This document shows, in pieces, positions 25,401 through 34,400 of a stretch of 64,000 bases of DNA. Where the stretch lies: positions 12,946,027 to 13,010,026 of the forward strand of contig NC_049991.1 in assembly GCF_000003815.2 (NCBI RefSeq), in the 5' to 3' direction. The stretch is from Branchiostoma floridae (taxonomy: Eukaryota > Chordata > Leptocardii > Amphioxiformes > Branchiostomatidae). The position numbers and the translations under genes are program-made. Within the stretch, counting starts at the first letter, position 1; the number at the start of each line of letters is the position of its first letter. The notes beneath the pieces are model-generated. The model was given only the letters and a program-made list of their open reading frames with translations. It was not told where the DNA came from and did not search any database.

Positions 25401-28400
25401 ATTTGCATCAGCGTGCACTCCAGGCGTCGGTGGACAACATCCGTGACGTCCGTCATCCTGCTCGTAAAGGCACCATGAATTTACAGTATGTGTAAATCAT
25501 ACACTGTTGTGTTACTGCCTGTAGGTACCGGCGCGTTGTATTGGAGGATTTCAATGTTTATCATCGCTTATCTATTCACAGGTCAAAGTGTTGACACTGA
25601 AGCGGTAAAAAATCCGCTGAGTTATATCTCGAGTCGAGGAACCCCGGCAAAGTTTAGAGACTGCCGTATATCAAGATGGACAGCGTTATTATTTCCATAT
25701 CCAACAGTTTGCTAAAGGGGTATTACGAATCCTACACAACATAGAGAAAAACGTCCTCCCATCTATCAAACTAAGTAAAAATTGACTTTACGGACATGAT
25801 GTACAGCCCCAGGAATATCTTTACTTGAATAAGTATACAGCTGCAAGGCGACTTGAATTTGTTTGCTTTAAGATGTTAAGTTAAAAGACCCCTTGCAGAT
25901 TTGCCCCTGGTAATCCCAGACTACTCAACTTTTGTCCGCTGGTAGAGGACAAGTAGCTTTATGTAATTCTGTAGTTCCAATGTCCAGCAATGAAAGGATC
26001 TGGTGGCAATACCGAATAACAATGATCTCTATTAAAAATTAATGAAGACCTTCATTGCACAATTTTGGTGGTATAAGTACAAGTTACATGGTAACAATCA
26101 TATATATGTAACAATGCTAACAATCATATACATCTACTTCTAATCTACTCTAATACATTCGTCTTCCTCTCGCTTTTGGGTAATTGCATAAATGTGGCTA
26201 GTTATCAACGATGATTAACATAACGTTTCGGCAACCGTTTGTAATCTTGTTCAGGGCAATAATGACAGGTTCACTTTGCACTGCAGCTAGGTGTCGCTGC
26301 TAACAATGCGGTCCCAAACGTAAAAGTGACACACACAAATATGTACATGTACATAGAAACGTCGACTGTTATGTTACTCATTGTTTGTTCATAAAGAACC
26401 TCGATATCCAGTCTTTCACCAACCTGATGAAACTATTCACGACTGTGACAATACCGTGAAAACTTGCGAGATACCCACCCAACCAAGCGCAGGTCATGAA
26501 TAGGCAAAGCAAGCGGCTTTTTCTTGGCTAATTTCGATCCGCTGCCGTCGTTCTAATTTCATCCCTGAATGGTGTTGAGATCTTTATTGATGGTGGTCTG
26601 CTGCTGGTGAGGCGGAGCGCCTGGCTCGGACCTGCAGCTTCCATACATTCTAATCAATCAGTCAATATTAGCTGAAGAGCTGGGTGTAGAAGATGCCAAT
26701 AGCCTCTAGATGCCCTTCTATTAATACGATCATTTAGGAAAATTTAAGATCACTGTTGCATCACTTATGATTTCCGTACTACAGCGAGGGCAATTTTTTT
26801 TTCTTTCTTCCACCGCTACTGCTATTTACCTAATAATGGGAAGCTTTCAGGTTTTCAACAAGATCCACCTTCAGTGCAATAGCAGACAAACATAACTTTA
26901 TTTTTGCTCCCACCAAAGCCATATCAAAGTGAAATCAAATCTAAGCAGTGATCGCTAGTACTACTAGCGATCACTGCTTAGATTTGTAGTGTAAAAACTA
27001 TTTGGTGAGTGTAGCTTTAAATTTATTACTAAGATTTGTCATCTTGAGAGAATAGGACAGAATTTCAAACGAGAATCTCGATATATGCCCTTTCCATTTA
27101 AACATTATCGGTCGCCGTAAGGTAAAGCACCGACAGCCTCTCGAAATCACAATGAAAGTATCCCCGGTGTTCCTGAAATGCGTCAAGATCTCACCTCAGT
27201 TCACCTGCCTGACGGAACAGAGGAACATTCCATCCCAGGAGACGTCACAAAACGCCATTGCTCGTGGCGCTGATTGGTTACTAATTGCATAACAAGTTTA
27301 GGAGCCAATACGGTATCGGGTAGATTGCAAAGTAATCAAATGGGCGGATGGAGTGATGCATGAACCTTGGGGACGTTGTCTTCCAGAACGTCCCTTTATC
27401 TGAGGTAAATCAATAAGGGAAGCGGCTGATGTCATATATGAATTACTGCCTGCTTCGTGAAGAATACCTTAAAGTCACGCGGTATGATAAGATAGGTTAC
27501 TTGAACGCTGTCTTGGCAAGATTAAATTGCAGATTATGACTCCTATAACGTCTTTCGCCAGTGATACATTACATTTACGTGCGTGTTCAGACCTGCAGCA
27601 TGTTTTTCAAGTGTTCGTACCGTGGAGAGACGATCTGTATTTCTAAACCTCCATCAATCTGGAGATACTGCATGAATTTATTCACACCAATCATATCTAG
27701 ACATACGTCCATGTATTTAAAACAGAGCTGCAATGTCATGTTTTGACAAAGGAACTAAATTGTTATCTATAATGGAAAGGCAATTATTTAGTTGAACATT
27801 AAGCCAGATACAACCATCCTGTTTATTAAATATTCAAATTAAAACCGTTCCTCCGCACTTTAAGGTATGCACAGAATATATACCGGGGTACTTATACCGG
27901 CACAAGCACCCTGGTATATATTCCTCTCCCGGCATTTTCTTCTTTCCCCGCATATTTTCCTTTCCCGTCGTATTCCCGGACCCGCGAAAAAAACTTTCGC
28001 CAAGGCCCCAGAGACGTCGATGAAGGAGACTACAGAATTGACAGAATTCTTCTGATCATACATTAATGATGGCGATCATCTTTGTGCTGTGTTGAGCTCT
28101 GCAAATACGCTACAATAACTGGATTTCATCGTAAATGTTGCATTAAAACACTGATACCAATAGAAAGTTTTGACATGTGATCGCACCACACGAGACCGGG
28201 GACCCACCGGAAGATGCCTTGCCCGTACCAAACCGGATTGCACACAGCCAATGGGCCGTGGCCGGCATATTGCGTCCTGTGATTGATTGCTGACGTGGCC
28301 TTCTGACTCCGGCTCATAACATGACTTTATACATCACAGCGGATATCATATCATCCATATGAAGTGTGTTGCAAAAAGCTAACGACGACATAAATAGAAA

Positions 28401-31400
28401 ACGCCGAATTGAATCTGGAATATCCGTTGTTCGTTCCCACCACTCTGGGTTGTCTCAGAATATCTGACAATGACGAGAGGGAAAGCATCGTTGGAATTTT
28501 GCTTTTTGGTTTAACATTTCATGAAAGTCGTATGTATGTATGTATGTAACAAAATTTCCATACAGAAGGTCAGAGGGTCTTAAGGTTCCTACAAAATTCT
28601 ATCTCGAAAAGTTTAAGGTTATGAAAACTTTTCATCTGGGAAGAACGCTACTTTCCACACACACACACATCCCTGTATTGATATATAGCACTTAATTATA
28701 AAGGCTTCATCGTAATTTGCCCACGTATAAGAGCAAAATGAGCGTAAAACATTAAAACTATATATGGCCAACTATCAAGTTAAATAGACTGTAACACTAA
28801 TGATTATGCAAAGATATCAACGTCTCACGTTTAACTAGTTGGGAATATCTGCATCCTGAGTTGGCCATACGCCAATGTATCTTTTCAACGCTTAAGTTCT
28901 AGACGTGCAACGAGAGACAATCAAACTGCCGAAAGGTCAGTGTCAAACCTTGAAATGATAAGACTTGATTTGATTCCATAAATTTAGTACATGGCAAATT
29001 CATTGTATGAGTAAATTAACAAAGGCAGAGCGTCCTTGTGAACTGACCAAATCACACAATAACTTGACACCCGATGAACAATGTCAATAAAAAAATAAGA
29101 GTAAAGATATATCTAAGATATTCTAAGCTTGTCCAATATTGCAAGGACAGTTTCTTAAGCTTATGACGCAAATGCAAGGTCGATGAACGGCGCACGGTTT
29201 GTCAACAGACACCTCATGATATATCTGTCTCCTGGGCCGTGTACAGGAGAGCATCGCTGGGGGAAATCAGAAGGGTAATAAATGCGACATTCTGTGGGGG
29301 CGACTGTAGCCTGAATTATTGAAGAAAGTTCATGGTGAGGTACCTCTCCTAAATTGACCCATGTGTCATGTGTTATACTCAAGTGTCAGGGAATATTTTA
29401 TGGTGTAGCTCGCATTTTGCCTAATACTGTAATTTCACGTCACAAATCAAAGCTATAACCTACAAAAAACCTACAAAATATACTACCGTTTCGTTCATCT
29501 GTGATGATATTACAGGATAGATAACTTTAAAGACAGCCCCATGAAACACTATTGATACGTTTATTAGCACATGCATTAAATTTATTTTCAATTTATCATG
29601 TGCCTGGCGTATAAATCTAACAACGAGATTCCAGGAGGTCAATAGATATTTTCTCAACACGTACGAAGAACGTATATTGCAATTTATGGTACTTTTCGTA
29701 TGATGAAAATGCTACTGATGGCAGCCCTTTCATTTTAGGAGTCAAAGTGGGACCTTACGACATGCATCCCTTGGGCAAATAGCAACAGTGCTATCATACA
29801 GACCACCTAGTAATTAGAAAATAGGATGGAACTCTAGGACTATGGCCTCACTCAGGTTCCGAGCATTACTGATTCAAAAACAGCCAACGAGGGCATTTGT
29901 CTCCCCTGTGAAAGCGTGGGCAAGGAATTCATCAGAAGCTTTAAAGGAAGCAATTACAGCCAGTCTTGCTGAGGAGAAGTACGCCTTAAGTATCTTAATG
30001 TGCATGACTTTCCTTTGCGAAGCATTTTTCCCTCGGCATAAATGTATTTGCGCATACTGAATGGCTCTAAGTGCGCAAGAAGGTTGTATCTCAAGTGTCT
30101 TTGATAGGTATAGTCTATAAGATTAGCGCCTGCCAAATCGATGTGACTGCCGAACAGAAATCACCCTGGCTGATGGATGACTGGCTTGTCATCAAATATC
30201 TCTAATGTATTTAAAGCCTCTAATACTATCTCTAGGACAAAATATATGTGAACACATTTGTAATTGCAAGATTTACAGTCGTGGTCTGTATGAGAATCGA
30301 AACGCATCAAAAGCATATGACCGTTCCATACATCATCCATGATATGAAGCTGCTACCGGCAACCTGTTTTGTTGCCCCTCTGCATCCGGACTACTCCAGG
30401 CATTTTGAACACCCAAGAGTGAGCTGTGGTCGGTAATGTGGATGAAATAACTGTCCATTGTCATTCCAACTCACAGCCGGTGCTTTTCATGGTAACGGTA
30501 TCTGTCTGCAAGATCTAGAGTCCTCTACGGAACTCCGTGTTTTGATTAAATCCTATCCCGGTACGTCTATCTTACCTACCATCGTGCTTTATATCAGCTA
30601 TACACGTCAGATCAAATCTCATAAGATGAAATGACTCTGTACTGACAATTTATGTCACGAGAAGGGAGTACATAGACCGAGTGACAACATTCTGCCGTGG
30701 GAAATAGACAAGATCAAACCGAGCGGTTGTTTAGAAAGGTGCCGATTTTGTAGCTGTTGGAGATGAAACTGAATCTATTTACACTATTGACTATCGTCAA
30801 CATGATCTATCTATACCGCATGCAAAATTGAGAAAGAACCCATATAAATTGTACTATCTGTTGCTTGGAGAACAGCACAGAAGTGACGACATATGGTTCA
30901 ATGATAACTCCTCTGTCAACGACACTGGTTATATTCATGAAAAGGCGGCTTACATGTTCCATGAGGTGACCGGGAACCTTCATATTACTCAACGTTCAGA
31001 GATGAAACCTAGTTTATTGCAACGGGCATGTCTACGATATATAACATATGTCCATGCGCATCTTTATGATACTGTCAGGGAGGGGGTTGCCGGATAACAT
31101 ACATTATCACAGACACATTCGTAGCAAATGGCACCATGGGGACATGGAGATGTATGTCCTCCCGACAATGTTTGATTACTTTTCACTATACCTTATCCAG
31201 ATAAGTTCAGGATAAGGACAGGGACAACCACTCGATTATGCATTGCATAACTTAAAGGAAAATACATTTCATTAATCTCCAAGCAGATCTTGCTGTGGCA
31301 AATGGGAAGGAGTTTTAGCCGAAAGAGGAGTTATTGGCCTTCGCTGTGGCCAATAACTGCTCTGCCAGCTAAACTCCTTCCCATTTGCCACAGTAAGATC

Positions 31401-34400
31401 TGCTTGGAGATTAACATTTCATATCTATTTCATTGAAATTGGAAGGTGCTCAGGACGAATAAGAGTACAATATGTACCACGGTTAACGAACAAGGGCCTC
31501 TGGGGAAGTAAGATCCAACTAAAAAATAAGTAATTTAACTTTCTGGAAATTATACCGACAGACAATAATTTGATGCATCTATAGGAGATGCTTGCATACT
31601 AACTGTTCCAGCTATTAAGATGAGAAGCTTTGATGTATGTATATGAGTCATCCTTTAACTTGTTGACGTATCATAATGTATGCCATCCGCTATGATATCA
31701 TTAATCATAGAAAATTGACTTGTCAAAAAAATGCTATTGAAATCTATTATTATAAATGCTTATCAACTGACCTTTATCCGGCTACAATTCATATTTGATG
31801 CTGGGGCTATGAAATAATGAAGTCATACTTCGTCCAATATTGCTAACCACATTTCAGCTAAAATGGCAAGGGGAATTGATAGCGGAGTCACGTCCGTTTG
31901 GCGGTATTGATGGGAGTCTGATAAAGCCACTCCAACTACGCACCGGCCTCGGCAGTAATGATACTTGTTCCGTCCATCTACCGGTAAATGTATTGAGCCA
32001 CACTGACAGAACTAGGGCTTGGCCCTATTTGAATGTTGTTCTTACGGCTTCAGTTACGAAGGAGTCATTATTGCGATGGGTTCTACATTGCAATTTAGTC
32101 AGTAGGTCTGTCTACATCGTGCAGTACGTGACCCCGCTGTTCACGCAGATGGCGAACAGCCCTACACTACAGGCTCGGGCTTTTCTTGGGGATAAAGGAA
32201 AATGAAAGGCTCTTGTCTAGTCTCTTTCCACAAATTGGTTTTTAAAGTCAAGAAAATTATCTTCCTTCCTTTTTGCATAGTTACGAAAGAAAAAATCTGT
32301 TCTCCAACTGTTTTTTTTTTGCATATCAATTCATAGTTAGGATATATAAAACGGCTCTTTAGTGTCATTGATGAGAGATAGTGGATTCTGCCTGAAACGT
32401 CTGACCGTTTCCAAATCATGTCAAGTTGCTTGAGTAACTGCTATTTGGTGTGGCTTATTACCTGGATGTTTAACCTTCATCGACGTAAAGAAAACTTTGG
32501 GGTTTACACGTAACGATGAAAATTATCTCACCATAAATGACTTGGTGACTGGAAGATTTGACCGGAAGCTGTTTCAGAAGCCGTTGCTTGTTATCGTATT
32601 ATATCGACAATTCTACTTGCTGAGCATTTCAGTTCTTGTCCATGTAAGGTCATGTTGATTTGGTTATTTGAATGACATCCTTTGGAAACCAAAAAGCTGA
32701 TACGCGCATGCGAATGAAAAAGTTTAAGAAGTTGCCTTTAATATGAAGTCTATGTAGCCAGGAAGGATGAATTAATTTGAGTTATTGATATTTGGAGTAT
32801 CTTATTACCTGGATGTATAACCTTCATCGACGTAGCTTAACACACTGAGTACAATATACACAACAATGGTTGCTCGATTTCATCGTTTTCTTGTATTTAG
32901 GAATTCAAGTTGGCATTCTATGACAAAAGTATCCGTTTTCCGATATTTTTTCAATATGTGGCATATATGTGCTCATTTCACAGCTGCTTTTTACGAATGA
33001 CAGTATGGTAAAAAAAGCTTCTTTTTTTGTAAACGGACAAAAACCTTATGCAAGCGCGAGTGTTATCCATACAACCAAATCAACATGGCTTAATCATGTA
33101 AACTCAGATGTGCTGCAGGTAGGGGTTCCCATTGGTTGGGTATGGACTTTATTGATAACTTCGACAGCCGTAAGTTGCATATCGGAAATGACTTCCATGG
33201 TTTGTGTTTCTGTTACTTTCCGCCCACTCCTGCATCAGTTTGTACATACATGTAGGAGAAGCTCGTTCATCTTGATGAGACATCTTCATTACTTGTTCCC
33301 CAGAAGACTCATTTGGAGACAACCTTGCACAGGCTCAACACTGATGACGTACCATAAAATCAATGGACGCTACATCTATGGATAGGTAACATAAAACAAG
33401 GCAGTACCGGTGTGGTTAGCACAAGCACAGTTGTATATTGTATTGTTTTAATCATACAAACCGACGTCACATGCTACGTCAAACTCGAATTGGGAGAACG
33501 CTGGTAGATTGGAAATTTTAATCTAGTGAATCAAACAAATGATTGCTTCAAAGTGACAGTTCAATTTCTGCCTTGATTACTTGGTTCCGGTCCTAATAAA
33601 GTCACCATTTAAATCAGCCAGACGCAGTTTTTATCTGTAGGTTCTCTTACGCATGTGAGCGTTTGTTATCATTAGTTTTACTATCATATGCATGCTGTTT
33701 TAATTGTCTTCGTAAACGTGTAGTGTTTAATCTATCGTTGCAGTTTACAAGAAATTGGAATACGATACATAAAGTCAAGTTGACTTTTATCCTGAAGATA
33801 GATTCGTCGCTATAGTTTACAGAAAATACACTCCAATATGTATATATATATACATATACTTGAAATGGGGAGTTTTTCCCAAGTTTAGATCTGATGTTCG
33901 TCGGGTTTTAAGACACACGTATCCAGAATACCAATAGATTGCAGGCTGCAAGATGAAAGATCGTCAGATAACGGATGTGGCCTGGGGTGCGGGGTGACGA
34001 AACCTACCATAAATACTGCATCCTGACTATGATTAACTTCATCATTAACCTTTAAAAATCCAACAAGCTGGGTGGGCTAATGATGACAATATAAGGGAAT
34101 GTGTTAATTGGAAACATTCCATTCATTTACTTGACTGTAATAACATCTGGTGAAGCTGCGTGAGCTGGATTAAGAGAGTATTCTAATTCCGTTGTATTAT
34201 TTTTTGAAGAATGCATCGAGTATAATTCAAGTGATCAATGGTAGCAAGATAGGACTAAGAATTTTGCTGTTTAGATATTGACGGAACGATATAACAAAAC
34301 CAGACGTACCACTGCAGTGCCGTCAGCAAACGTCTTACGTCATGTTGTCCACAAACACACCTACACACAAACACACAAAAGCACCGAAAACAGAACCGTC

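Noticed and set aside
29842-30060. Plus-strand frame with a helical stretch ([18 protein letters not shown])
   Set aside because: Single short frame inside intron 1, no convincing splice acceptor or family match; could be an exon of a nested gene, but not supportable.
31840-32205. 121-codon plus-strand open frame in intron 1
   Set aside because: No recognisable domain and no splice or promoter support; a length expected by chance in 64 kb.
32969-33385. 138-codon plus-strand open frame in intron 1
   Set aside because: Composition is irregular and no family is recognised; probably chance.
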